Below, one piece after another: positions 35,105 through 45,095 of a DNA stretch of 64,000 nt; the first letter of the stretch is position 1, and the number at the start of each line of letters is the position of its first letter. The notes below the pieces were generated by a model, which was not told the DNA's origin, searched no databases, and was given only the letters and a program-made list of their open reading frames with translations. Origin of the DNA: Pedobacter quisquiliarum (lineage in GTDB: Bacteria; Bacteroidota; Bacteroidia; Sphingobacteriales; Sphingobacteriaceae). Where the stretch lies: the NCBI RefSeq assembly GCF_014642175.1, contig NZ_BMIL01000005.1:248001-312000 (forward strand), given 5' to 3'. A program made the translations under genes and the position numbers.

Positions 35105-36502
35105 ATGGCCATACAGACCCGGTACAATTACCTGCTCCGTTATATTTTGCTGATTACTGATGTAATCATGCTCAATGTTGTTTATTTTTTTGCCTACTTC
35201 ATCACAGAAAGGCTGGGAAAACATCTTGTAGATGAGATTGATGCCAATTATGTCATTGTTTGTAACCTGATCTGGTTCTTTTGTGCTACATTTTGTGGAC
35301 TCTATAGCCTATATGGCATCCGAAGACTTGAACGTATCTATCGAGAAACCTGGCGAAGTATTGCATTTCACTTTGTTTTATTCACTGTCTTTCTTTTGTT
35401 CTCCAGGAATGACGATTTTTCCAGATCTTTTTTAATTATCTTCTATGGGTTGCTTTGCATATCCTTTCTATTCAACCGATTTCTAGGTACCGCCTTTCAG
35501 TATGTCTTGCTTGCCAAGTTCAACGTTGCAAAAAAGGTTGCTGTGCTGGGATCAAATCCCACAGCAATCCGCATTTCGGAATACCTGCAAAAGCAACGCA
35601 CACTCAGTTTCTACGGTTTTGTAGGGGATGATGAAAATATCTATAACGAGGAGGGCGGAATTGTTTCCGAACTGGTTTCCCAGAGATTTACTGAAGCTTC
35701 CGCTGCGGGTGTACAGGATGTTTATGTCGCCGTCGCGCCAAACCGGATGACAGAAGTTAGTGCCTTAGTGGATGAAGCAGACCGTCAATGTATTCGTTTG
35801 AAATTTATTCCAGACCTGGGTGGATCGCTGGCCTCCCCATATACAATCGACTATCTGGGCGGCGAGTTTCCGATTATAACATTGCGTGTAGAGCCGCTTG
35901 AAGAAATGAAGAACCGCTTTAAAAAGCGTCTTTTTGATCTTGTATTTAGCACGCTGGTCATCGTCTTTGTGTTAAGCTGGTTGTACCCGCTGATTGCTAT
36001 TCTGATCAAATGGGAAAGCAAAGGACCGGTGCTTTTCCGACAGCTGCGATCGGGGCGCAATGACACACCTTTCTGGTGTTACAAATTCCGAAGCATGACC
36101 GTTAACAGGGACAGCGACAAAGTGCAGGCAACGAAAAATGATGCTCGCATCACTAAAGTCGGAGCCTTCTTAAGACGTACCAGCCTGGATGAAATGCCGC
36201 AATTCTTTAACGTATTCCTGGGAAATATGAGTGTGGTAGGCCCAAGACCGCACATGCTTAAACATACGGATGAATACAAGAAAATCATCTCCAAGTTCAT
36301 GGTTCGCCACTTCTTAAAACCCGGGATTACTGGCTGGGCACAGGTGAATGGCTTTCGTGGCGAAACCAGGCTCGTGGAAGATATGGATAACCGCGTGAAA
36401 TATGACATCTATTACCTGGAGAACTGGACCACCGCCCTTGATGTAAGGATCATCTTTATGACTATTATTAATGCCATCAGGGGTGAAGAGAATGCGTATT
36501 AA
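35105..36502 (+). CDS. wcaJ: WcaJ-type undecaprenyl-phosphate glucose phosphotransferase
   Basis: A 465-residue polyprenyl glycosylphosphotransferase that starts repeat-unit synthesis by moving a sugar phosphate, usually glucose-1-P, to undecaprenyl phosphate. Four N-terminal helices (about 10-125) and a CoA-binding-like Rossmann domain (VAVLGSNPTAIRI) precede the catalytic half. KRLFDLVFSTLVIVF is the re-entrant membrane helix, and FWCYKFRSM, TSLDEMPQFFNVFLGNMSVVGPRPH with D362/E363, and PGITGWAQVNGFRG are the catalytic motifs. It opens set C. As set A and B have no starter, it may serve them too. Confidence 0.94.
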   Translation: MAIQTRYNYLLRYILLITDVIMLNVVYFFAYFITERLGKHLVDEIDANYVIVCNLIWFFCATFCGLYSLYGIRRLERIYRETWRSIAFHFVLFTVFLLFSRNDDFSRSFLIIFYGLLCISFLFNRFLGTAFQYVLLAKFNVAKKVAVLGSNPTAIRISEYLQKQRTLSFYGFVGDDENIYNEEGGIVSELVSQRFTEASAAGVQDVYVAVAPNRMTEVSALVDEADRQCIRLKFIPDLGGSLASPYTIDYLGGEFPIITLRVEPLEEMKNRFKKRLFDLVFSTLVIVFVLSWLYPLIAILIKWESKGPVLFRQLRSGRNDTPFWCYKFRSMTVNRDSDKVQATKNDARITKVGAFLRRTSLDEMPQFFNVFLGNMSVVGPRPHMLKHTDEYKKIISKFMVRHFLKPGITGWAQVNGFRGETRLVEDMDNRVKYDIYYLENWTTALDVRIIFMTIINAIRGEENAY

Positions 36503-36514
36503 TCTTTGATTTTC

Positions 36515-36544
36515 CTGCATATCGTATTTATTGTCATATATTTG
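36515..36544 (+). promoter_or_regulatory. Full Bacteroidota promoter (TTTG, 18 bases, TATATTTG)
   Basis: TTTG at 36515-36518 and TATATTTG at 36537-36544 are separated by 18 bases, an exact fit to the consensus. The start of transcription should fall near 36550, about 35 bases before the export gene at 36585. It would drive the exporter-flippase-WecA-Wzz run. Confidence 0.62.
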
Positions 36545-36584
36545 TAGCCTTAATTGATTAAAAATCACTACCTGTAATTGATTT

Positions 36585-39173
36585 ATGAATACAAAAAAGG
36601 CCCTATCGCTCCTGTTCTTTATCTTGCTTTTTGCATTAACCCCGAACGCTTTTGCCCAAACTAATTATGCTGATGTAAGAGTTGATGAACTCAGCGATGC
36701 CCAGATCAGACAGCTCATGCAACGTGCAGAATCCATTGGCTATAGTGATGCTCAGCTCGAGCAAATGGCCGCTGCCCAGGGTATGCCACAGGCTGAAATC
36801 CAGAAGCTTCGCGTCAGAGTGCAAAAGATTCGTAGTAACCAGAACGCTAATCCGGACAATGCTAATAAACAACAGCAACAGGGCACGTTCCCTGCCGGCA
36901 ACAATCAGGATGGTAACGCCGCCCGTAGCTATAATAATCAGCAAAACCAATACAACCAGAATCAGTACAGCCAGAATCAGTACAATAATCCCGATAGTCT
37001 TTCTAATAATGGATTGAACCGGGAAACGCAGCGCCAGCGTGAAATTCAAGCCATGTTCGACAACCTTAAACCAAAGGTATTCGGTGCTGAACTGTTCAAG
37101 AATTCAAACATTACTTTCGAGCCCAATCTGCGGATGGCGACACCAAAAAGCTACGTGGTTGGTCCTGATGACGAATTACTGGTAGATCTTACGGGTGACA
37201 ATGAGGCCAATTATCGCTTGCCGGTAAGTCCCGACGGCACCATAAGGGTTCAATATGTAGGCATTGTTTCTGTTGGTGGATTAAGTATTGAGCAGGCAAC
37301 TGCGAAGATCCGGACAGCCATGTCAAAGACCTATCCTGCACTTCGTACGGGTAGATCCAGTGTTGCCGTAAACTTAGGTAACATTCGGGGAATTAAGGTC
37401 GTGCTCACAGGTGAAGTGGTTAAACCAGGCACTTATACGCTGCCATCGTTAGCCACTGTTTTCAACGCCTTGTATGCTTCAGGCGGGCCATCGGAGAATG
37501 GCTCCTTCCGTAAGATCCAGGTGATCCGGAATAATCGCGTGGTAAGCACCATTGACACTTATGACTTTTTGGTTAACGGTCTGCAAAAAGGAAATGTACG
37601 TTTGCAGGATCAGGATGTAATTCACATACCTGTTTATGAAACCCGTATTGAGGTGGCTGGTGAAGTAAAACGTCCTGCTTTGTTCGAAGCACTTCGCGGG
37701 GATGATATACAGGATGTATTGAACTTCGCTGGTGGTTTCAATACACGTGCTTATACCAGCCGTATCAAAGTACTACAAAACACCGAAAAGGAACGCCGCA
37801 TTACCGATATCGCTTCCACAGATTTCGCATCTTATGTGCCTAAGAATGGTGATAAATATATTGTTGAAGAAATTCTGGACCGCTTCGAAAACCGCGTGGA
37901 AATTGCCGGTGCAGTTTTTCGTCCCGGTTTGTATGAGTTAGAAAAAGGACTTACACTTCGTGGTCTGATTAATAAGGCGGAAGGTCTTAAAGAGGATGCT
38001 TTCCTGAACCGCGGTTACATCAATCGCCTGAATATGGATAATACACTATCCCTGATCTCCTTTGATGTATCTAAGATTATTGCAGGTTCCACAAACGACA
38101 TCCCTTTGCAACGTGAAGACAAAGTAACGATATCTTCCCTGTTCGATCTACGTGATGAGTATAAAGTGATGATTCAGGGTGAGGTTCGGGATTCTGGTAC
38201 CTATGTGTACGCGGATAACATGAGCCTGGAAGATCTGATTCAAATGGCAGGTGGCTTTCGTGAAGGTGCCACGCCTAACCGTGTTGAGATTTCCCGTCGT
38301 ATTAAAAATAGCGATGCACAATCCGCTTCAGCGGTAACCGCTGAAGTGTTTACGGTGAACATTGATCAGAACCTGAAGTTGTCAGATCAAACCTTTGTGT
38401 TAAAACCTTTTGATGTAATCTCGGTACGTAGTTCTGAAGGTTATCAGGTGCAACGTCAGGTGACTCTGGAAGGAGAGGTGCTTTATCCCGGTACATACAC
38501 CATTACCCGTAAAGATGAACGCATATCGGATTTGATAAAGCGTGCGGGTGGTTTAACGCCGACCGGCTATGCGGAAGGTGCCTCCCTGAAACGCCCCGGC
38601 CCGAAGCCGCTGATGAATGAAAAAGGCAGAAATGCCATTAACGATGAGGATGAAGAAGCCAAGAAATTCTTAAACCTTAAACGTGTGCAACAAGCTGGTG
38701 TGAAGGACACCCTAAGCTCCGACGTAGAGCAACGCCTGATTCAGTCTGACCTGGTGGGTATTGAATTGGCGACCATCTTAAAGAACCCTGGATCCAAAAG
38801 TGACCTGATCATGGAAGATGGTGATGTGATTCGTGTACCGAAGCAACTGCAAACGGTGAAAGTTACCGGAGAGGTGCTAAACCCGAATAACATCGTATAC
38901 GCTTCAGGCAAAGGCTTTAAACAATATGTGAATGGCGCCGGTGGTTTCACCAGCACGGCATTACGTCGTGGTGCTTACATTAAATATGCAAACGGCTCCG
39001 TTGAATCTGCACGTAAGTTCTTATTCTTCAATAATTATCCGAAGGTAAAACCTGGCGCAGAGATTCTGGTGCCTAAACGGGCGCTTACTGAAAGACTGAC
39101 TGCACAAGGCTGGATAGGTATCGGTACAGCAGTAGCAAGTATGGCGGCGATTATCGTGAGTTTACTGCGTTAA
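36585..39173 (+). CDS. Large multi-SLBB polysaccharide export protein (Wza-like, set C)
   Basis: An 862-residue secreted protein with a signal peptide ending NAFAQ (about 25). Residues about 92-145 are rich in Gln, Asn and Tyr, with repeated NQY units. A Poly_export domain starts near SYVVGPDDELLVDLTGDN, followed by a series of SLBB domains recognisable from repeated text such as VVLTGEVVKPGTYTLPS, IEVAGEVKRPALFEAL, VEIAGAVFRPGLYELE, VMIQGEVRDSGTYVY and VTLEGEVLYPGTYT. A helix at the extreme C-terminus (GIGTAVASMAAIIVSLLR) may cross the outer membrane as in Wza. There is no lipobox. It is much longer than the set A exporter (268 residues), so it likely forms a taller channel. Confidence 0.9.
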   Translation: MNTKKALSLLFFILLFALTPNAFAQTNYADVRVDELSDAQIRQLMQRAESIGYSDAQLEQMAAAQGMPQAEIQKLRVRVQKIRSNQNANPDNANKQQQQGTFPAGNNQDGNAARSYNNQQNQYNQNQYSQNQYNNPDSLSNNGLNRETQRQREIQAMFDNLKPKVFGAELFKNSNITFEPNLRMATPKSYVVGPDDELLVDLTGDNEANYRLPVSPDGTIRVQYVGIVSVGGLSIEQATAKIRTAMSKTYPALRTGRSSVAVNLGNIRGIKVVLTGEVVKPGTYTLPSLATVFNALYASGGPSENGSFRKIQVIRNNRVVSTIDTYDFLVNGLQKGNVRLQDQDVIHIPVYETRIEVAGEVKRPALFEALRGDDIQDVLNFAGGFNTRAYTSRIKVLQNTEKERRITDIASTDFASYVPKNGDKYIVEEILDRFENRVEIAGAVFRPGLYELEKGLTLRGLINKAEGLKEDAFLNRGYINRLNMDNTLSLISFDVSKIIAGSTNDIPLQREDKVTISSLFDLRDEYKVMIQGEVRDSGTYVYADNMSLEDLIQMAGGFREGATPNRVEISRRIKNSDAQSASAVTAEVFTVNIDQNLKLSDQTFVLKPFDVISVRSSEGYQVQRQVTLEGEVLYPGTYTITRKDERISDLIKRAGGLTPTGYAEGASLKRPGPKPLMNEKGRNAINDEDEEAKKFLNLKRVQQAGVKDTLSSDVEQRLIQSDLVGIELATILKNPGSKSDLIMEDGDVIRVPKQLQTVKVTGEVLNPNNIVYASGKGFKQYVNGAGGFTSTALRRGAYIKYANGSVESARKFLFFNNYPKVKPGAEILVPKRALTERLTAQGWIGIGTAVASMAAIIVSLLR

Positions 39174-40438
39174 TGGAGCGAATAAAAGCCATGTGGAAAG
39201 GGAATGCACTGGTACGTGGTTCACTGATCTACGTACTCGGTTCGCTATTGATTAAAGGCGTTGCCTTGATCCTGATTCCGCTGTACACACATGCTTTTTC
39301 AGCAGCAAATTATGGTACCATGGAGCTTATAAACACCATCATGAGCTTGTTGACGATACTAGTGACCTTCGGGCTCACCCAGCTGATCTATATAGAATAC
39401 ATTCACCTTGGAGCTGATGGTGTAAGCTACGTGAAGAAGATCAATTATGCTTTTAACGTAGTTGCCGTACCGCTCTTACTGATCATGGGCATACTGATGT
39501 ATGTCTTTAGAAATCAGCTTTTTTCGGAACCGGACAATTACATGATTGTGGTGGTTATCCTAACCATTTACGCAACTTTTTACCAAAACAATATTTACAC
39601 CGTACTGCAACTGGATGAACGTCCGAAAATGGCCACCTTTAACAAAGGCGTGACCGCGGTTGTCATCCTGATCTTCAACATCATACTGGTAAAATATCTG
39701 GAACTTGGCATTATTGGTGTTTACATCTCCAGTTTGGTGGCCGTGATTGTTTCGCTGATCATGCTTGGTCGTGTTGATCGCTCCATGACCAACTTCATGC
39801 GGATCGAGAAGGTACCGCCAGCTGAAATTAAAAATATGGTGACACTTGGCTTCCCTTTCATCATTACCTCCATGGCATATTTTGGAATCAATGGTGTAGA
39901 CCGGGTGATTGTAAAGAACATGCTGGGCGATTCAGATCTCGGACAGTATGCGCTGGGTTTTAAATTTGGTGCCATGCTCGAGCCGCTGCTAATTGCGCCG
40001 ATTTTGTCGGCCTACAATCCTTACCTTTTCAAACGCTTTGCACAAGGGAACTTTAACATGAACGTGATCCGGAACAGCGCTGCAATTCTCATTGTATTTG
40101 CTGTAATTGCCGCCATCATGCCTTTTGCTGCAAGTTTTTTAATTGGACCCGCCTTTACACCCGCACTGAAATTAATTCCTTACTTTGTAATGGGTTTCGG
40201 CTTTCTTTTTCTGGCACAGATGTTATCTGCACCTTTATTGTATTTCAAGCGCAAACGTGCCTTGGTCTATAATGTGGTCGGTGCCGCAATTATTAACGTT
40301 ATACTTAATCTGATTCTCATACATTTCTTCAAAGTTCAGGGTAGCTCCCTTGCTTTTGTACTGACCAATTTGTCCTGGTTTTTACTAACCTTGTATCAGT
40401 CGCGAAAGGCCCGACAGGAAATGTCTAAATTCACCTAA
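39173..40438 (+). CDS. wzx: Wzx-type polysaccharide flippase (set C)
   Basis: A 421-residue protein with about 12 helices and the flippase opening LVRGSLIYVLGSLLIKGVALILIPLYTHAFSAANYGTMEL. It shares one base with the exporter stop (TAATG), so it is coupled to it. NGVDRVIVKNMLGDSDLGQYALGFKFG is the conserved central region of the polysaccharide biosynthesis C-domain. It moves set C lipid-linked units. It is shorter than the set B flippase and differs in sequence. Confidence 0.9.
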   Translation: MERIKAMWKGNALVRGSLIYVLGSLLIKGVALILIPLYTHAFSAANYGTMELINTIMSLLTILVTFGLTQLIYIEYIHLGADGVSYVKKINYAFNVVAVPLLLIMGILMYVFRNQLFSEPDNYMIVVVILTIYATFYQNNIYTVLQLDERPKMATFNKGVTAVVILIFNIILVKYLELGIIGVYISSLVAVIVSLIMLGRVDRSMTNFMRIEKVPPAEIKNMVTLGFPFIITSMAYFGINGVDRVIVKNMLGDSDLGQYALGFKFGAMLEPLLIAPILSAYNPYLFKRFAQGNFNMNVIRNSAAILIVFAVIAAIMPFAASFLIGPAFTPALKLIPYFVMGFGFLFLAQMLSAPLLYFKRKRALVYNVVGAAIINVILNLILIHFFKVQGSSLAFVLTNLSWFLLTLYQSRKARQEMSKFT

Positions 40439-40480
40439 AAAATAGTTAGTAATTGATCATCCACCTAGAAAAGAATTAAT

Positions 40481-41629
40481 ATGCTTTCTCTCATCATTTT
40501 TATCACAAGTTATCTCGTTGTATTCTTCAGCATTCCGTCAATCATTAAGGTTGCCTATCAAAAAAGGCTTTTTGATGATCCGGATACGGTACGTAAAGTT
40601 CATAAGCGCATTATTCCCAATCTTGGCGGTATTGCGATCTTTACCGCTTTTCTGTTCTCATCTTCATTGGTGATACCACACCATCACTTACCAGAGGGTA
40701 GTATGCTGATGGCCGCCGGACTGCTGCTGTTTATGACTGGCTTGAGAGATGACCTGGTTGGTCTTACGCCCACGTTTAAATTTATTGCACAGATTGCCAG
40801 CGCAGTGGTGGTGACCATAGTTGCTGACCTGCGCATTGAAAATCTATATGGCTTGTTTAACTATTATGAACTGAACTACGCCACCAGCATTGCCTTGACC
40901 ATACTGTTTATTGTGGGTATTGTAAATGCCTTCAACCTGATTGATGGCATTGATGGCCTGGCGGGATCGCTGACTTTAATCTTTAGTCTAACTTACGCCT
41001 TCCTGTTTTATAAAGCAGGGGAGATGGGCTGGTCTTTAATGGCTACCGCCTTGGGCGGCGCGATTCTGGGCTTTCTGTTTTTTAATATCACGCCGGCAAA
41101 AATCTTCATGGGCGATTGCGGCTCCTTGCTGATTGGATTTCTGGCCGCCATTTTTAGTATTAAGTTCCTCTCCTTGGAAAGCCCTGTGCCTTTGCAGCTT
41201 GGTGCTTTCCAAATCAATGAAAGGATTGGTCTGGCCATGGCCATTCTGATTATTCCCATCTTTGATACCCTCCGGGTTTTTACCTTAAGAATCCTGAAAA
41301 ACAGATCACCATTTACCGCCGACTCCAATCACTTACACCACCGCTTATTGTTTCTAGGCCTGAGCCATATACAATCTACTTTCATTCTTGCTTTTTCAAA
41401 CATCATGTTCATCGTACTGGTATTAGCGCTTCAGGACTTTAGTGCAGGGGAAATCATTAGTATCTTAGGTCTTATGATCTTAACCGTAAATGGGTTATTG
41501 TCGCTGTATATTGAGCAATATAAGAAGACGCTTTTTGCCCACGCTGACCGCACCGAGGTGCTTCCGGATGACAAAATTTCAACTGAAAATTATGGTAGCA
41601 GGGTTCTGAACAAAATTTTTAAAAATTAG
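40481..41629 (+). CDS. wecA: WecA/MraY-family undecaprenyl-phosphate sugar-1-P transferase
   Basis: A 382-residue membrane enzyme with about 11 helices, transferring a HexNAc-1-phosphate (GlcNAc-type) to undecaprenyl phosphate. The cytoplasmic loops hold KVHKRIIPNLGGIAIF, the Asp pair GLRDDLVG (D90, D91), NAFNLIDGIDGLAG (about 146-159), IFMGDCGSLLIGF and the histidine loop NHLHHRLLFLGLS. It is one of two chain starters in set C, alongside the WcaJ-type at 35105, so two starting sugars are possible. Sugar specificity is by family only. Confidence 0.92.
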   Translation: MLSLIIFITSYLVVFFSIPSIIKVAYQKRLFDDPDTVRKVHKRIIPNLGGIAIFTAFLFSSSLVIPHHHLPEGSMLMAAGLLLFMTGLRDDLVGLTPTFKFIAQIASAVVVTIVADLRIENLYGLFNYYELNYATSIALTILFIVGIVNAFNLIDGIDGLAGSLTLIFSLTYAFLFYKAGEMGWSLMATALGGAILGFLFFNITPAKIFMGDCGSLLIGFLAAIFSIKFLSLESPVPLQLGAFQINERIGLAMAILIIPIFDTLRVFTLRILKNRSPFTADSNHLHHRLLFLGLSHIQSTFILAFSNIMFIVLVLALQDFSAGEIISILGLMILTVNGLLSLYIEQYKKTLFAHADRTEVLPDDKISTENYGSRVLNKIFKN

Positions 41630-41684
41630 CCCATTTGATTATAGCTTAGATTGAACATGCTATATAATACCAGATTATACTTGT

Positions 41685-42773
41685 ATGAACCTCGAAAATT
41701 CGACACTAACGAAAGAAGAAAATAATGAAATATCCATGAAAGAGATCATCAACTCTTTCAAGAGCAACTATCAATACCTAAAGCGAGAATGGCTGCTCAT
41801 TGTGCTGCTTAGTCTGCTGGGCGGTATCGTGGGATTAGTCTACTCCTTTGTAAAAAAGCCTGTATATACGGCAACCACAACCTTTGTACTGGAGACTGGT
41901 GAAGCAGGCGCCAACTTAGGACAGTATGCCGGACTTGCCTCCATGATTGGGCTTGATCTGAATACCGGAGGCGGTATTTTCCAGGGGAACAACATCCTGG
42001 AGCTGTACCGTTCCCGTAATATGGTCGAGAAAACCCTGATGACGGAAGCATTGGTTGATGGAAAAAAGATGTTGCTGGCAGATCGTTTTTCGCAGTTTAA
42101 TGAACTTTATGAGGAATGGGATGAGAAACCACGTACCAGGGGCTTTCGCTTTACCCAGAATATAAAGTCGCTATCCTTTGACCAACAAAGATTACAGGAC
42201 AGCTTGCTGGCAGAGCTATCCGGGGATATCAACAAGGACTATCTTGTGGTAATTAAGCCAGAGAAAAACAGCATCATCAGGGTGGATGTGAATTCGAAAG
42301 ATGAAGCATTTGCCAAAGCTTTTAACGACCAGATTGTGGCCAATGTGAATGCATTTTATGTGCAGACGAAAACGCGGAAGTCTACAATGAATGTGAATAT
42401 CCTGCAGGAGAAAGCAGATTCCATCAGAAGGGTGATGAACGGTGCCATCTTTAGTGCCGCTGCGGTAGCGGATGCGACACCTAATTTGAACCCGACCAAG
42501 CAATTGCAACGTAATGCACCTATTCAACGGTCGCAATTTACAGCAGAAACCAATAAAGCAATTTTAGGGGAACTGGTGAAGAATCTGGAGCTTTCCAAAC
42601 TAAACCTGCTTAAAGAAACACCCTTGATTCAGGTTGTTGACTTTCCAAAATATCCGCTTTACAAGTCTTTCCCGGGCAGGATTGCCTCCTTTGTGATTGG
42701 TACCTTGCTGTTTGGATTCCTAACGGTGGCATTCTTGCTTTTTAAAAAACTAATACGAGCGGCAATGGCCTAA
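41685..42773 (+). CDS. Wzz-type chain-length protein without kinase domain (set C)
   Basis: A 362-residue protein, paralogous to that at 18483. Helix 1 is WLLIVLLSLLGGIVGLVYSFV near 36-56; LGQYAGLASMIGLDLNTGGG and IFQGNNILELYRSR lead the periplasmic domain, and helix 2 is FVIGTLLFGFLTVAFLLF at the end. The last half shares KNLELSKLNLLKETPLIQVVD with its paralogue. No nucleotide-binding motif is present. It lies between the WecA-type gene and a glycosyltransferase. Role: polymer length control, inferred from family. Confidence 0.88.
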   Translation: MNLENSTLTKEENNEISMKEIINSFKSNYQYLKREWLLIVLLSLLGGIVGLVYSFVKKPVYTATTTFVLETGEAGANLGQYAGLASMIGLDLNTGGGIFQGNNILELYRSRNMVEKTLMTEALVDGKKMLLADRFSQFNELYEEWDEKPRTRGFRFTQNIKSLSFDQQRLQDSLLAELSGDINKDYLVVIKPEKNSIIRVDVNSKDEAFAKAFNDQIVANVNAFYVQTKTRKSTMNVNILQEKADSIRRVMNGAIFSAAAVADATPNLNPTKQLQRNAPIQRSQFTAETNKAILGELVKNLELSKLNLLKETPLIQVVDFPKYPLYKSFPGRIASFVIGTLLFGFLTVAFLLFKKLIRAAMA

Positions 42774-42782
42774 CCACAATCT

Positions 42783-43853
42783 ATGAAATATCAGTTAAGA
42801 ATGTTTTATGCCGATGCAGGCAATCAAACTGCCGGTTCAAAGGCCACAAGTGACTGTGCGGAAATTTTATCCCGGGATGGCTTTAAAGCTTTTGAAGTTC
42901 CCATCTATATGAATAAAGGGGCAATCCCTAACATGTTAATTATGCTGCGACATTTTTTTATGTTGTTTAGTAGACTTAAATCAAGTGATACCATCTTACT
43001 ACAATATCCTTTACTGGGCATTAATAAGTACCTGCGCCAGATTGTTCAACTGTTGGGTAAGAAGGGCTGTAAAAAGGTTTGTTTAATCCACGATCTCGAT
43101 TCTTTAAGGCTGGTGCATCATGCTTGGACATTGGAGGAGGAGATATCCCGATTGAATGCTTTCGATACAGTGATTGTACACAATGGAGAAATGAAGGCTT
43201 TACTGGAGGCAAAAGGTTTGAGAACAGAGATTCGGTGTCTGGAACTCTTTGACTACCTCGTTCCTGCAAATGTATTGCAGGAAATACAGGCAAAAGCAAT
43301 ACAAGCAACAGTGCAGGGAAATACAGCTGGAAGTTCAGCTGATGCAGTGCAGCCAAAGACCGTTGCGTTTGCGGGTAACCTTGGAAAAAGTGAATTCGTG
43401 TCCCGCCTGAAGGAACTACAGGGCATCCGTTTTAACTTGTATGGTCCAGGATTTAAAGCGGAGACTTCAAGTGACGACATCAGATGGCTCGGTAGCTTTG
43501 ATCCGAATGAATTACCTGCTAAACTTGAAGGCAGCTTTGGTTTGATCTGGGATGGGGAGCATATTGAAAATTGTGGTGGAAACCTTGGTAATTACCTGCG
43601 TTATAATAATCCGCATAAGGCTTCGCTATACCTGGTGAGCAACCTGCCTGTAATTGCACCTGAACATTCGGCAATTGGCAAATTTATCCGGGCGCATGGC
43701 ATTGGCATTACGGTGGATTCACTGCTCGACCTGCCACAAGCCTTAAATGCCGTGGATGATGCCGCATACCAGCAGATGAAAATGAAGCTGGGCGCAATAT
43801 CAAAGCGCATTGCCGCGGGCGGTTTTCTGTCGACGCAGGTGCAGCAGCTTTAA
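42783..43853 (+). CDS. Galactofuranosyltransferase-like glycosyltransferase (WbbI type)
   Basis: A 356-residue GT-B protein. LRMFYADAGNQTAGSKATSDC at the start, IHDLDSLRL and DTVIVHNGEMKALLEAKG in the middle, and FGLIWDGEHIENCGGNLGNYLRYNNPHKASLYLVSNLPVIA at the end (the last in two adjoining motifs) are features of beta-1,6-galactofuranosyltransferases such as WbbI. Nine bases separate it from the Wzz-like gene. No UDP-galactopyranose mutase is in the window, so a different donor is also possible. The family is moderately firm; the reaction is inferred. Confidence 0.75.
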   Translation: MKYQLRMFYADAGNQTAGSKATSDCAEILSRDGFKAFEVPIYMNKGAIPNMLIMLRHFFMLFSRLKSSDTILLQYPLLGINKYLRQIVQLLGKKGCKKVCLIHDLDSLRLVHHAWTLEEEISRLNAFDTVIVHNGEMKALLEAKGLRTEIRCLELFDYLVPANVLQEIQAKAIQATVQGNTAGSSADAVQPKTVAFAGNLGKSEFVSRLKELQGIRFNLYGPGFKAETSSDDIRWLGSFDPNELPAKLEGSFGLIWDGEHIENCGGNLGNYLRYNNPHKASLYLVSNLPVIAPEHSAIGKFIRAHGIGITVDSLLDLPQALNAVDDAAYQQMKMKLGAISKRIAAGGFLSTQVQQL

Positions 43854-43895
43854 CGCGCAGCAACACAAATGTATTGAATATAGAATGTTAGTGTC

Positions 43896-45095
43896 ATGAT
43901 TAAGAAGATCCTGTATAATCCGAATTTCATTTATATCTTCTCGTTCATTGTACCCTTTATCTTCTATTCTTTTGAATGGTCTACGCTGTATCCCAAACTT
44001 AGGATGCCGCTGTTTATGTTCTACTTGTTCACTTTCATTATTTGTTTTTTAATAGGCTTACTGATCAATAAGACCAGACCTTTTAAGTACAAGCCCATTA
44101 AAGAAGTAAGCAGTAACATCTGGGTGATTCTTTTCATGTATGGCATGTACGGCTTAGAGGTGCTTTACTCTAGAACGCTGCCCCTTTATGCCGTGTTAAA
44201 GGGTGACTTCAACTATACGGAGGATGCATTTGGGCTTCCTGTGGTGCATACTTTCCTGGTGTCATTCAATACCTTCTACGCGATTTACCTTTACCATCAA
44301 TATATATCCAACAAAAAGGGGCGGATCTTCTGGATGTTCATCATTATGCTGGTACCTTTCATATTGCTTGTGTATCGTTCTGCAATCCTGAATGTGCTGC
44401 TTGGTGCTTTGATTGTATTCCTCCTGCACCGTAAGGCGATCCCGCTTAAACTCATCCTAAAGACAGTAGTAGGTGTGCTGTTCGTATTTTTTATGTTTGG
44501 TTTTATGGGTAACCTGCGTTCCGCGGATGGAGATGCGACCTACATCCCAAGATCATCCGGTGCGACTGAGGAGTTTCTAAACAGCTATATTCCGAAGGAA
44601 TTTTATTGGTCTTATCTCTATGTTGCCTCTCCGGTAGCCAATCTGCAGAATAACATCAATGAAGTGGTGGTAGATGAGGGGGGGTATCGTGACCTCATAC
44701 TGAATGAATTTCTTCCGGCCTTTGTAACCAAATTTTTCAGACCTGCTGAAGAAAAAACCTTTCATCAGATTAACCCCTTTCTTAATGTGGGTACCATTTA
44801 CGTATTCAGCTTTTCTTATCTGCGCTGGACGGGGATATTTCTGATGTTCTTCTATTTCATTGCCATTGTTAATGTGTACTATTTGCTGGTTATTAAATCT
44901 GAAACCTACCGCGTAACTGGCCTTGCCATTTTATTCAACATTATTATCTTCGCAAATTTTCACAACACCATTGCTTACTCCGCATCAAGTCTGCAGCTGA
45001 TATATCCGGTACTCTTATCTATGGGCACCTATCTGGTCAGACAGCGAAAAGCCAGAATAGCGCAGAAAGCGGCGTTGCCCAACCCCGGGCTTTAG
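43896..45095 (+). CDS. wzy: Repeat-unit polymerase, Wzy type (set C)
   Basis: A 399-residue membrane protein with about 10-12 helices. It has the layout of O-antigen polymerases: a short RSADGDATYIPRSSGATEEFLNSY loop beside helix 7, followed by a larger periplasmic region with FLNVGTIYVFSFSYLRWTG. The ILLVYRSAILNVLLGALIVFLLHRK stretch is the conserved pre-loop helix with its RSAILN turn. It lies with flippase, Wzz and glycosyltransferase genes of set C, which supports polymerase. It is a third, distinct polymerase. Confidence 0.75.
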   Translation: MIKKILYNPNFIYIFSFIVPFIFYSFEWSTLYPKLRMPLFMFYLFTFIICFLIGLLINKTRPFKYKPIKEVSSNIWVILFMYGMYGLEVLYSRTLPLYAVLKGDFNYTEDAFGLPVVHTFLVSFNTFYAIYLYHQYISNKKGRIFWMFIIMLVPFILLVYRSAILNVLLGALIVFLLHRKAIPLKLILKTVVGVLFVFFMFGFMGNLRSADGDATYIPRSSGATEEFLNSYIPKEFYWSYLYVASPVANLQNNINEVVVDEGGYRDLILNEFLPAFVTKFFRPAEEKTFHQINPFLNVGTIYVFSFSYLRWTGIFLMFFYFIAIVNVYYLLVIKSETYRVTGLAILFNIIIFANFHNTIAYSASSLQLIYPVLLSMGTYLVRQRKARIAQKAALPNPGL

